The notes under the pieces were generated by a model. The model saw only the letters and a list, made by a program, of their open reading frames with translations, had not been told where the DNA came from and did no database searches. Made by a program: the position numbers and the translations under genes. Shown here one piece after another: positions 18,432 to 25,431 of a stretch of 39,968 nucleotides of DNA (position 1 is the first letter of the stretch; each line of letters begins with the position of its first letter). Source of the stretch: Fidelibacterota bacterium (lineage in GTDB: Bacteria > Fidelibacterota > Marinisomatia > Marinisomatales > TCS55); NCBI GenBank assembly GCA_022561485.1, contig JADFRD010000010.1:1-39968 (forward strand). Direction: 5' to 3'.

Positions 18432-19214
18432 ATGATTTCAGATAAAAACATTGCAATTAATGCTGCAAAAGAAGCGGGCAGCCTTATTATGAATTATTAC
18501 AAAGCCGATTACGAGATTCATGACAAAGGCTACCATAATCCCGTAACCACTGCCGATCGTGCTGCCGATTCATGTCTGAAAGAAATATTGATGGACGCAC
18601 ACCCTGACTACGGCTGGCTCTCGGAAGAAACCGTCGATTCACCGGATCGACTTTCTAAAGATCATGTTTGGGTGGTGGACCCTTTGGATGGTACCAAAGA
18701 ATTTATTGAAGGTGTACCCAACTTTGTGGTGAGCATCGCTCTTGTAGAAAACGGAACACCGATTATAGGGGTTCTGTATAATCCAGTAACGGAAGAAACA
18801 TTTACGGCCGCAAAAGGCGAAGGGGCATTTTTGAATGGAGATCCCATCCATTGTGTTGCTAAAGAATTGGTGAGTGACATGGTGATCCTGAATAGCCGTT
18901 CTGAAACTCGCCGGGGACTTTGGAAGCCATTTGCAGACACATTCGGTGAATTGAAAGCAATCGGGTCGGTGGCTTATAAACTGGGACTTACTGCATCTGG
19001 GAAAGCAGATATATTTGCCTCTTTGCGTCCAAAGAATGAGTGGGATATTTGCGCCGGCACCTGCATCATCAATGAAGCAGGTGGAAAACTGATTGACCTG
19101 AAAGGGAATCTTGTTAGTTTCAATCAGGAAAAGACACTCATTGAACCCGGTTTAATCGCCGGAGATGTGGATGCTGTGGATAAAACTTATAATATTTTAA
19201 AAGGAATTAATTAA
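18432..19214 (+). CDS. cysQ: CysQ-like 3'(2'),5'-bisphosphate nucleotidase (inositol monophosphatase superfamily)
   Basis: This 260-residue protein carries the metal-dependent phosphatase motifs. LSEETVDS is the first Glu site, VWVVDPLDGTKEFIEGVPNF is the central DPLDGT signature (about 78-97), and NEWDICAGTCIINEAGG is the C-terminal WD motif. The NEWDICAG form and the TKEF continuation favour CysQ, which removes the 3' phosphate from PAP produced during sulfate assimilation. Inositol monophosphatase is the alternative. It ends two bases before thyX. Confidence 0.85.
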   Translation: MISDKNIAINAAKEAGSLIMNYYKADYEIHDKGYHNPVTTADRAADSCLKEILMDAHPDYGWLSEETVDSPDRLSKDHVWVVDPLDGTKEFIEGVPNFVVSIALVENGTPIIGVLYNPVTEETFTAAKGEGAFLNGDPIHCVAKELVSDMVILNSRSETRRGLWKPFADTFGELKAIGSVAYKLGLTASGKADIFASLRPKNEWDICAGTCIINEAGGKLIDLKGNLVSFNQEKTLIEPGLIAGDVDAVDKTYNILKGIN

Positions 19215-19216
19215 TA

Positions 19217-20179
19217 ATGACAAACGTTCCAAATGATGCAATCAAATGTTTAGATAAAGGATTCGTCCGTCTCGTGGATTCCATGGGGGGCGACGACGCC
19301 ATTGTTCAGGCAGCTCGAGTGAGTTATGGACAAGGAACCAGCAAAGTGTCCCAGGATCGTGGCCTTATCCGATATCTTATGCGCCACCGCCACACCACAC
19401 CTTTTGAAATGGTGGAATTCAAATTCCATTGCAAGATGCCCATTTTTGTGGCTCGTCAATGGGTTCGTCATCGTACAGCGAACATCAATGAATATTCATT
19501 GCGTTATTCCGAAGCACGGGATGAGTTCTATTTTCCCGATCCGGAGCATATTCAATTCCAAAGTGCACTGAATAAACAGGGTCGGATGGGTGAAGTCCCC
19601 GCAGAGTTGAAGCAAAAAGTGCTGGATTATTTTAAGGAAATATCGGATCGCAGCTTTGCCATGTATTCTGAATTAAATGAAGCCGGTGTAGCCCGAGAAC
19701 TGGTTCGTTCCCTCCTGCCGGTGAATCTGTATACAGAATGGTATTGGAAAAACGACCTCCACAATTTGCTGCATTTTATCGGACTGCGTTCAGACAGCCA
19801 TGCCCAGTATGAAATCAGAGTTTATTCCGATGCCATGGCTGAATCGGTGAAAAAGGCTGCCCCTTTTGCTTGGGAAGCTTTTCAAGATTATGTTGTAAAA
19901 GGGTTGCGGTTTTCCCGGGTTGAGCAAAGCTTGCTAGAAAAACAACTTCCACCCCGGGTGGTGGATGATATTTCTGAAGATATTGTGTATCAGATTACAG
20001 CAACTCTCCATAAAGATAAAACCCGTGCTGGAGCTGATCTATATCCCTTATACCAAAAACAGGGAGGTTCTGATTCGGAAAAAGATTTCAAACTCAAATG
20101 GGATTCAGGTGAAATTGAAACTGGAAATGTGCGGGAATTGCGGGAGTTTAAGGATAAACTACAGAAGTTAAAGAGATAA
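19217..20179 (+). CDS. thyX: Flavin-dependent thymidylate synthase
   Basis: The enzyme makes dTMP from dUMP using FAD and methylenetetrahydrofolate. The ThyX signature RHRTANINEYSLRYSEA (about residues 91-107) fits RHR-x7-S-x-R. MRHRHTTPFEMVEFKFHCKMPIF upstream and LHNLLHFIGLRSDSHAQYEIR near 190 (FAD/dUMP contacts) are also family typical. At 320 residues it is longer than the minimal family (about 220-250). The extra C-terminal part after residue 240 is lysine/aspartate rich and of unknown role. It nearly abuts cysQ, and a CGCAGAG-type repeat begins right at its stop. Confidence 0.95.
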   Translation: MTNVPNDAIKCLDKGFVRLVDSMGGDDAIVQAARVSYGQGTSKVSQDRGLIRYLMRHRHTTPFEMVEFKFHCKMPIFVARQWVRHRTANINEYSLRYSEARDEFYFPDPEHIQFQSALNKQGRMGEVPAELKQKVLDYFKEISDRSFAMYSELNEAGVARELVRSLLPVNLYTEWYWKNDLHNLLHFIGLRSDSHAQYEIRVYSDAMAESVKKAAPFAWEAFQDYVVKGLRFSRVEQSLLEKQLPPRVVDDISEDIVYQITATLHKDKTRAGADLYPLYQKQGGSDSEKDFKLKWDSGEIETGNVRELREFKDKLQKLKR

Positions 20180-20201
20180 CCGCAGAGCCGCAGAGAGCAC
20201 A
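20178..20201 (+). repeat. CGCAGAG-type intergenic repeat after thyX
   Basis: ACCGCAGAGCCGCAGAGAGCACA has the about 10-base periodic CGCAGAG form. Related sequences occur after radC, before kor and after rarA. It looks like a dispersed genomic repeat. Confidence 0.5.
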
Positions 20202-20268
20202 TTGAATATGAAAGTATTAAATTATAAAAACCCTTTGCAAACTCTCCACCCAACTACCTATGGCGGAC

Positions 20269-20273
20269 AGGTG
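20269..20273 (+). promoter_or_regulatory. Ribosome-binding site for radC ATG 20282
   Basis: AGGTG lies eight bases before ATG 20282. It favours this start over the GTG at 20273, which has no ribosome site of its own. Confidence 0.55.
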
Positions 20274-20281
20274 TGCCTTTG

Positions 20282-20953
20282 ATGCAAACCAACGAAGGTC
20301 ATCGACAGCGTCTCCGGGACAAATTCCAGAAAAGCGGTCTGGATGGTTTCCATGATTATGAAATCATCGAACTTTTGCTCACATTGGGTACACCGCGGAA
20401 AGACTGTAAACAACCCGCCAAAGATGCACTGAAAAAATTTGGTTCACTAAAAGCTGTATTGGAAGCCGCCCCAAAGGATTTGCAAGAAATAAGAGGTATC
20501 GGGAATAATAATGTGTTTGGACTTAAGATTGCCCAGGCTGTTTCACGTCGTTATTTAGCCGATAGAATTATTGATACAGATTTTATTCGCTCATCCGATG
20601 AAGTATTGGCGTATCTCAAACACAACCTGCGGGACAAAAATAGGGAAATGTTTTGGGTAATTTATCTAAACGGCCGGAACCAGATACTGAAAATGGAAAA
20701 ACTGTTTGAAGGGTCACTTTCCACCTCAGTTGTTTATCCTAGGGAAGTGATAAAAAGAGCGCTGGATAATGATGCCGCTGCTTTGGTTTTTGTTCATAAC
20801 CATCCCAGCGGTAACCCGAACCCCAGTCAAGACGATCTTGCCATCACCAAACAATTAAAAGCAGCAGCGCAAGCCATTGATATTTCTGTTCATGATCACC
20901 TTATCATTGCCGGGAATGAGGTGTATTCCTTTGCTGACCATGGTTTAATATGA
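20282..20953 (+). CDS. radC: RadC-family JAMM/MPN protein
   Basis: The protein is 223 residues from ATG 20282 (MQTNEGHRQRLRDKF). An N-terminal helix-hairpin-helix segment (APKDLQEIRGIGNNNV, about 60-75) precedes the JAMM metalloprotease-like domain. Its zinc motif is VFVHNHPSGNPNPSQDD (about 171-187, H-x-H-x-P-x8-D). RadC was once linked to repair. Its true role remains unsettled, and the JAMM site suggests hydrolase activity. The gene is last of the plus-strand block. It is flanked by CGCAGAG-type repeats and followed by a long imperfect palindrome. Confidence 0.93.
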   Translation: MQTNEGHRQRLRDKFQKSGLDGFHDYEIIELLLTLGTPRKDCKQPAKDALKKFGSLKAVLEAAPKDLQEIRGIGNNNVFGLKIAQAVSRRYLADRIIDTDFIRSSDEVLAYLKHNLRDKNREMFWVIYLNGRNQILKMEKLFEGSLSTSVVYPREVIKRALDNDAAALVFVHNHPSGNPNPSQDDLAITKQLKAAAQAIDISVHDHLIIAGNEVYSFADHGLI

Positions 20954-21154
20954 GCCACGGAGGCGCCGAAGATCGCAGAGAAAAATGACTAAATGGAGTG
21001 AAAAAAACTGGAGCAATGGAATGATGGATAAATGGGAAAATAAGACTAATAATCTTTGCGGAAGTTTGGAACTTCCGCAAAGCTGAAATACATTATTCCA
21101 ACAATCCAATATTAATAATTTTTCTCTGTGCCCTCTGTGTCTCTGTGGTAAATA
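20954..21154. repeat. Imperfect palindromic element, about 200 bp, between radC and the 2-oxoacid oxidoreductase genes
   Basis: The left end (20955-20987: CCACGGAGGCGCCGAAGATC...) and the reverse complement of the right end (21121-21152: ACCACAGAGACACAGAGGGC...) match over about 31 bases, mostly differing by transitions. Inside, TGGAGCAATGGAATGATG (about 21009-21026) mirrors TGGATTGTTGGAATAATG on the other strand. At the centre a perfect 13-bp stem (21054-21066 with 21070-21082) has a TGG loop. It may act as a two-way terminator for the converging genes or be a MITE-like repeat. No open reading frame of interest lies inside. Confidence 0.65.
21054..21082. terminator. Perfect 13-bp hairpin between converging genes
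   Basis: CTTTGCGGAAGTT pairs with AACTTCCGCAAAG around a TGG loop. The stem is strong but lacks a clean T-run on either strand, so termination is likely rather than certain. It forms the centre of the larger palindrome. Confidence 0.5.
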
Positions 21155-21156
21155 AA

Positions 21157-22476
21157 CTATTCGAAATGGGATAAAACACCCAGGTTTATTTCTGCAATTT
21201 TCGGTTTTTGAATTTGGCGGACTGCCTCCTTTAAAGCTTCAAACGGGAACATGTTTAATTGTCTTGTAAGATATCCTGCAGTGAGCACGGCAATGTTTTT
21301 TCGCACATCTTTAATAGTGCTGTCTGGAAAATTCAATGGAAGTTGTTTTGCCTTGGAGTCCACATCACCCAATCCTTTTGCATAGTAAATCGTGTCCGTT
21401 TCTTCCATGGCATTCATCAGTCTGGTAATTTTTGCTTTTCCTTCCGGAGCCATGAGCGCTGCTATGTCCGGTTTGACGATTCCCGAATACAGAACCGGTT
21501 CAGGGCTGATGACGATTTCTGCCACGGAGAAACCTGTTTGTATCGTGATAGGGAAATCTGCCCTGCGGCTGGTCCAAAGTCCCGATAAAGTAGCGGCGGA
21601 AGCCAGTAAATTTCCGGCAGAGATGACCTTCTGCCCTGCCGCCCCGGCTAACACAATTCGAAGTGGTTTATCTAATTCAGAAGAAAATTTGGTTTCCAAA
21701 ACCAACCCGCTCATGGGTTTTTGGCTTTTGGTCTGCTCCTGAATATGATTATAACTGGTCTGGAAACTGGGGCGGTCCGTTTCTTGCAAAATACCGGATG
21801 ACATATTCAAAGTCCCCATGTAATCCATCATTTCTTTTCGTCCAAAATCATTTTTCGGAACAAAATAAGCGGTACACAATTCCCAAATATCAATGAGAGA
21901 AAATCCATTGTGATTCATTGCTTTGGTAATCATACCGGGAAGGTCTTTATCAAAAGCAGTGGCTCGGGCGATGAATCCACCGCCATTGACCTTGGCCGTA
22001 CCTGCGATATCCATGGGGGCATCTATACTTCCTATTGATGACGTAGCTGTAATGCTGGCTAAGGGTGTCGTAACAGATTGCTGTCCGCCCGTCATTCCAA
22101 AATTAAAATTATTAAATACCAAAACAGTTACATCTGTATTCACTCTGGCGGCATTCAATAAATGATGTCCACCGATGCCGCAGCCGCCGTCTCCAATAAG
22201 CACGACCACGTTCAAATCCGGGTTTTGCATTTTGATACCGGATGCATACGTGATGGCCCTGCCGTGCAGTCCATGAAATGCATGCGTTATAAAATATTTA
22301 TCCGAGAGACCGACACATCCAATGTCCGTAACAATCACAACTTCAGAAGGGTCTAATTCCTGCTGTTTTAGACTTTCGCTCAATGCACCCAGTACTTTCC
22401 CATGGCTGCATCCCGGACAAAATTCGTAAGGGAGATTTTCTTCAGTAATATAAGTATCAGGCACCGGTTCAACCAT
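21157..22476 (-). CDS. korB: 2-oxoacid:ferredoxin oxidoreductase, fused beta and gamma subunits
   Basis: This 439-residue protein contains a complete thiamine-diphosphate beta subunit (about 1-250). CPGCSHGKV is at residue 18. The GDGGCGIGGHHLLNAARVN TPP-Mg segment is near 95, and NNFNFGMTGGQQSVTTP near 122. A gamma-subunit domain follows (about 265-439) with RIVLAGAAGQKVISAGNLLASAA and the family's late VISPEPVLYSGIVKPD. In most organisms these are separate genes. The enzyme would convert a 2-oxoacid plus CoA and oxidised ferredoxin to an acyl-CoA. 2-Oxoglutarate is the likely substrate from resemblance to KorB, but this is not proven. The start overlaps the alpha-subunit stop by eight bases. 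Confidence 0.85.
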   Translation of the reverse strand: MVEPVPDTYITEENLPYEFCPGCSHGKVLGALSESLKQQELDPSEVVIVTDIGCVGLSDKYFITHAFHGLHGRAITYASGIKMQNPDLNVVVLIGDGGCGIGGHHLLNAARVNTDVTVLVFNNFNFGMTGGQQSVTTPLASITATSSIGSIDAPMDIAGTAKVNGGGFIARATAFDKDLPGMITKAMNHNGFSLIDIWELCTAYFVPKNDFGRKEMMDYMGTLNMSSGILQETDRPSFQTSYNHIQEQTKSQKPMSGLVLETKFSSELDKPLRIVLAGAAGQKVISAGNLLASAATLSGLWTSRRADFPITIQTGFSVAEIVISPEPVLYSGIVKPDIAALMAPEGKAKITRLMNAMEETDTIYYAKGLGDVDSKAKQLPLNFPDSTIKDVRKNIAVLTAGYLTRQLNMFPFEALKEAVRQIQKPKIAEINLGVLSHFE

Positions 22477-23563
22477 GGTAAGTCTCCATTATTTCTTCAG
22501 GAGTGATTAAAATGGTATCCACCCGATTGACGCCTATCAGTTCAATATCCCGGTTGACCAACCGTTCAATTTCATGACGGTATTGGCCATGGTTCATTTC
22601 AGGGATAATAATTCGTTTAATCCCTCTTAGGCAATCTTGTATTTTCTTTTCCGGTATTGGCCATAAGGAATAAACGGTTAAAGCAGATACTTTTTCTCCT
22701 TGGGATCTGAGTTGAATTACCACAGCTTCCATGGAGCGGGCTGATACGCCATAACTGATGATTAATGTGTCTGCCCCCTCTTGTAAATCAGCTTTTACCA
22801 GAGATATTTCATCTATATGGCTTTCAATTTTATTTTTCAATCTTTCATTAAATTGGGCAATGATATCCGGATCTTTTGTGATGTACCCTTCTTCCGTATG
22901 GCTGGAACCGGTGTAGTGGTGAATCGTGCCATTGATCTGATAAGGATCCAACGGTTTTCCAACCGGTTCGGTTGGAATTTCCGGCCAGTCCGGCGCGTTG
23001 ATCATTTCATCAACGGGAACGGATTCGGTTGTCATAACCGTGTCCTTGTCTGTAGCGATAAAAACTGGATTTCGAAATCGTTTTGCAAGTTTAAAAGCTC
23101 TTTTGGTTAAATGATAACTTTCCGGAATATTGGTTGGCGCCAGTACAATGACAGGATAGCCGCCCGAGGTGCACCAACGCATGAATTGGATATCGCCTTG
23201 GGCTGAAGCAGTAGCTGCACCCGTAGAAGGTCCCAACCGTTGAGAGATGGCAATCACCAAGGGAATTTCCATCATAATGGCCAAACCGATATTTTCCGAA
23301 TAAAGAGAAAGCCCCGGGCCGCTGGTTGCGGTGAAAACAGTTGCTCCTGCCGAAGCAGCGCCAATGCAATGCCCTATGGAAGAAATTTCATCCTCTCCCT
23401 GGAAACCGATTCCACCGACTTTAGGTAGCTCACGAAGCATGTGGGCAAGAATTCCTGAAGCAGGCGTAATGGGATATCCGGCGTAAAAATTGCAACCGGC
23501 ATCCAAGGCTCCCCGGGCAATGGCTGCTGCTCCATCTACCATTTCTCTACGTTGATTTTTCAC
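22469..23563 (-). CDS. korA: 2-oxoacid:ferredoxin oxidoreductase alpha subunit
   Basis: I place the start at GTG 23563 (MKNQRREMVDGAAAIARGAL) because GGGAA at 23571-23575 lies eight bases before it. A TTG at 23590 would extend the protein by nine residues. The 364-residue protein shows the alpha-subunit core: FYAGYPITPASGILAHML (about 30), FQGEDEISSIGHCIGAASAG (about 57), TATSGPGLSLYSENIGLA and a later VLAPTNIPESYHLTKRAFKLA. The C-terminal VIIPEMNHGQYRHEIERLV-type segment is typical of KorA. The delta ferredoxin subunit was not found nearby. It is transcribed divergently from the homocitrate-synthase-like gene. Confidence 0.88.
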   Translation of the reverse strand: MKNQRREMVDGAAAIARGALDAGCNFYAGYPITPASGILAHMLRELPKVGGIGFQGEDEISSIGHCIGAASAGATVFTATSGPGLSLYSENIGLAIMMEIPLVIAISQRLGPSTGAATASAQGDIQFMRWCTSGGYPVIVLAPTNIPESYHLTKRAFKLAKRFRNPVFIATDKDTVMTTESVPVDEMINAPDWPEIPTEPVGKPLDPYQINGTIHHYTGSSHTEEGYITKDPDIIAQFNERLKNKIESHIDEISLVKADLQEGADTLIISYGVSARSMEAVVIQLRSQGEKVSALTVYSLWPIPEKKIQDCLRGIKRIIIPEMNHGQYRHEIERLVNRDIELIGVNRVDTILITPEEIMETYHG

Positions 23564-23667
23564 TTTTATATTCCCGTTTTTTGCAAGCAATAAAATTACG
23601 TCAATGGATCAAATGGAATGAACTTAAATTGTATAAATATGTAGTTGAAATGTTCTAATTTTGAAAA
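23564..23667. promoter_or_regulatory. Divergent control region between korA and the homocitrate-synthase-like gene
   Basis: About 100 AT-rich bases separate two diverging genes, so promoters for both should lie here. I see several TTGAAA/TATAAA-like hexamers, including TTGTATAAATATG (about 23629-23641), but no pair that I can assign confidently. Confidence 0.35.
23571..23575 (-). promoter_or_regulatory. Ribosome-binding site that decides the korA start
   Basis: GGGAA on the minus strand is eight bases before GTG 23563 and supports that start over the upstream TTG. Confidence 0.6.
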
Positions 23668-24774
23668 ATGATTTTTGAATCAAATATAGAAATTCTTGAT
23701 TCCACCTTACGAGAAGGTGAACAGACACCCGGAGTATCATTTACAATTGATGAAAAAATCGCCATTGCAAAAGCGTTGGATGTATTTGGAGTAGACTTTA
23801 TTGAATTGGGACATCCTGGTGTTTCGCCTGATGTGTACGAAGCTGTGGAAGTTCTAAATGAATTGGATTTGAATGCCAAAAAAGTGGCTCACGGACGAGC
23901 TGTAAATTCAGATATTAATGATGCGGTAGCCATCGGTGTACCTTGGATGGGTATGTTTTTCGGAACATCCCCATTAAGTCTGAAACATAAATTTAATGTG
24001 ACTAAATCTGAAGCATTGAAAAGAATCGAATCGGCTGTGAAATATGGAAAAGATAAAGGACTTAAACTTCGTTTCACAGCTGAAGATGCGTCAAGAACGG
24101 ACATTGATTTTTTAATCCAAGTTGGGCAAATGGTACAGAATTGCGGTGTTGATCGATTTAGTCTGGCCGATACAGTGGGATGTCTAACGCCGGCAAAAAC
24201 TACGGAATTGGTAAGTCGAATTGTTTCTGAAATGGATATTCCCATTCATGTTCATTGCCATAATGATTTTGGAATGGCGACAGCCAATGCTCTTTCAGCA
24301 TTGGAAGCAGGCGCCCGATGTATTGATGTAGCTGTGAGTGGCTTGGGAGAGCGCTGCGGGCTCCCCCGTTTAGCAGAGGTTACCGTTGCCTTAACAGAGT
24401 TATATGATGTAAGGGGAAAATGGAATTTGGGACAATTACCCCAATTATCAAAATTGGTTGATTCCGCATCAAGACTGGAACCCAATGCCAATCAACCTAT
24501 CATAGGAAAAAACGCTTTTACGCATAAAGCAGGACTTCATGTAAAAGCAGTCGTAAAAGAACCCCAATCCTATGAAGCAATTTCACCTGAGTCTGTTCAT
24601 CGGAAAAGGCACTTGGTTATTGATAAATACACAGGGAAAGCGGCATTGAAGAACAGGCTGGAAACAATGGGAATGAGTGTGTCAGAACAGGAATTGGATA
24701 CCATTTTAAAAGAGATCAAATACCACCCGGAAAAAGTGGCATGGGAAGATGAAGAGTTGAGAAGGATTATATAA
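23668..24774 (+). CDS. Homocitrate synthase / 2-isopropylmalate synthase family enzyme, probably homocitrate synthase
   Basis: This 368-residue DRE-TIM metallolyase begins IEILDSTLREGEQTPGVSFTIDEKIAIAKALDVFG, the family acetyl-CoA/2-oxoacid condensation motif. HVHCHNDFGMATANALSALEAGA (about 192-214) carries the metal His pair. GLGERCGLPRLAEV and KNAFTHKAGLHVKAVVKEPQSYE continue the pattern, and LVIDKYTGKAALKNRLE closes it. The DSTLREGEQ start and HKAGLHVKA segment resemble LysS/NifV-type homocitrate synthases. The length lacks the full LeuA regulatory domain. Homocitrate would feed an aminoadipate lysine route or nitrogenase cofactor synthesis. Neither pathway is otherwise visible here, so the exact 2-oxoacid remains open (citramalate or isopropylmalate are alternatives). 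Confidence 0.75.
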   Translation: MIFESNIEILDSTLREGEQTPGVSFTIDEKIAIAKALDVFGVDFIELGHPGVSPDVYEAVEVLNELDLNAKKVAHGRAVNSDINDAVAIGVPWMGMFFGTSPLSLKHKFNVTKSEALKRIESAVKYGKDKGLKLRFTAEDASRTDIDFLIQVGQMVQNCGVDRFSLADTVGCLTPAKTTELVSRIVSEMDIPIHVHCHNDFGMATANALSALEAGARCIDVAVSGLGERCGLPRLAEVTVALTELYDVRGKWNLGQLPQLSKLVDSASRLEPNANQPIIGKNAFTHKAGLHVKAVVKEPQSYEAISPESVHRKRHLVIDKYTGKAALKNRLETMGMSVSEQELDTILKEIKYHPEKVAWEDEELRRII

Positions 24775-24794
24775 AAAATATGCTATCCAGATGA

Positions 24795-24953
24795 GGCGGT
24801 AGTCTACGAGGGAGGTTTGCATTTGGGAATCCAAGAGAATCATGGATTTGGATCACACCGGACGGCGACGTTCAGGATATAAATTTTCCCCCACTCAAAT
24901 GGGTGGAAAGCCGAATCAAAGAGTGGGAAAATTTTCTTAAATCAGATTTTTGA
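24795..24953 (+). pseudogene. Possible gene-end remnant between two genes
   Basis: From 24795 to the stop TGA 24951-24953 a plus-strand frame reads RFAFGNPRESWIWITPDGD, QDINFPPLKW and then an amphipathic end, VESRIKEWENF. It has the look of a protein C-terminus but has no start codon. An in-frame stop lies just upstream. The 3' end overlaps the last codons of the GNAT gene. I recognise no family. It may be a decayed fragment or chance. Confidence 0.25.
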
Positions 24954-25431
24954 TCATATACTGGACCCGCTTTTGTCCACCTTCGGTATTCTGTTCCCCA
25001 ATTGGTAAAAATCCAAACTTTTGATGAAAGAGAATAGAACCTGAATTTGGAGGATTAATATTCACTTCGCAGGCCATGATTGGTTTTTTCATCTTAAATG
25101 CGAAAGATTGGACATCTTCATACAATGCCTTACCCAATCCTTGCCTTTGATATTCCTTTGCAACAGCAATCCTGTCAATGTAGTAAAAAGATTCGTATCG
25201 TTCAGAAATCCAAGCGTAGTTCTTGCTGCTATACGCCTGCCCTTCTTCCATCCCCAGGATAAATGCGGCAATAATTCCTTTTATCTTAATAACACGGAAA
25301 TGAAATGTCATTTCAGCAAGTTCAGTTAATCGTTTCAGCGTTAATGAAGAAAGATGAGGTTGAGATATCTGGTTCAGTTCCAGAATTGAAGGAAGATCTA
25401 ATGGAGAAATATCTTCAATTTTCAAAGACAT
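24937..25431 (-). CDS. GNAT-family N-acetyltransferase
   Basis: The protein is 164 residues from ATG 25431, one base inside the upstream stop (TGATG). An in-frame TTG at 25434 is the alternative. The GNAT motif A is IDRIAVAKEYQRQGLGKALYEDVQSFA (about 90-115), with the acetyl-CoA pyrophosphate loop QRQGLG. CEVNINPPNSGSILFHQKFGFLPIGE is motif B. The family acetylates amines of proteins, antibiotics or small molecules, and the substrate is unknown. It is translationally coupled to gamma-glutamyltransferase, so the two may act on related amino compounds. That is inference. Confidence 0.85.
   Translation of the reverse strand: MSLKIEDISPLDLPSILELNQISQPHLSSLTLKRLTELAEMTFHFRVIKIKGIIAAFILGMEEGQAYSSKNYAWISERYESFYYIDRIAVAKEYQRQGLGKALYEDVQSFAFKMKKPIMACEVNINPPNSGSILFHQKFGFLPIGEQNTEGGQKRVQYMIKNLI

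Noticed and set aside
20178-21154. CRISPR array near radC
   Set aside because: The repeats are few, inverted, diverged and not separated by regular spacers, and no cas gene is present.
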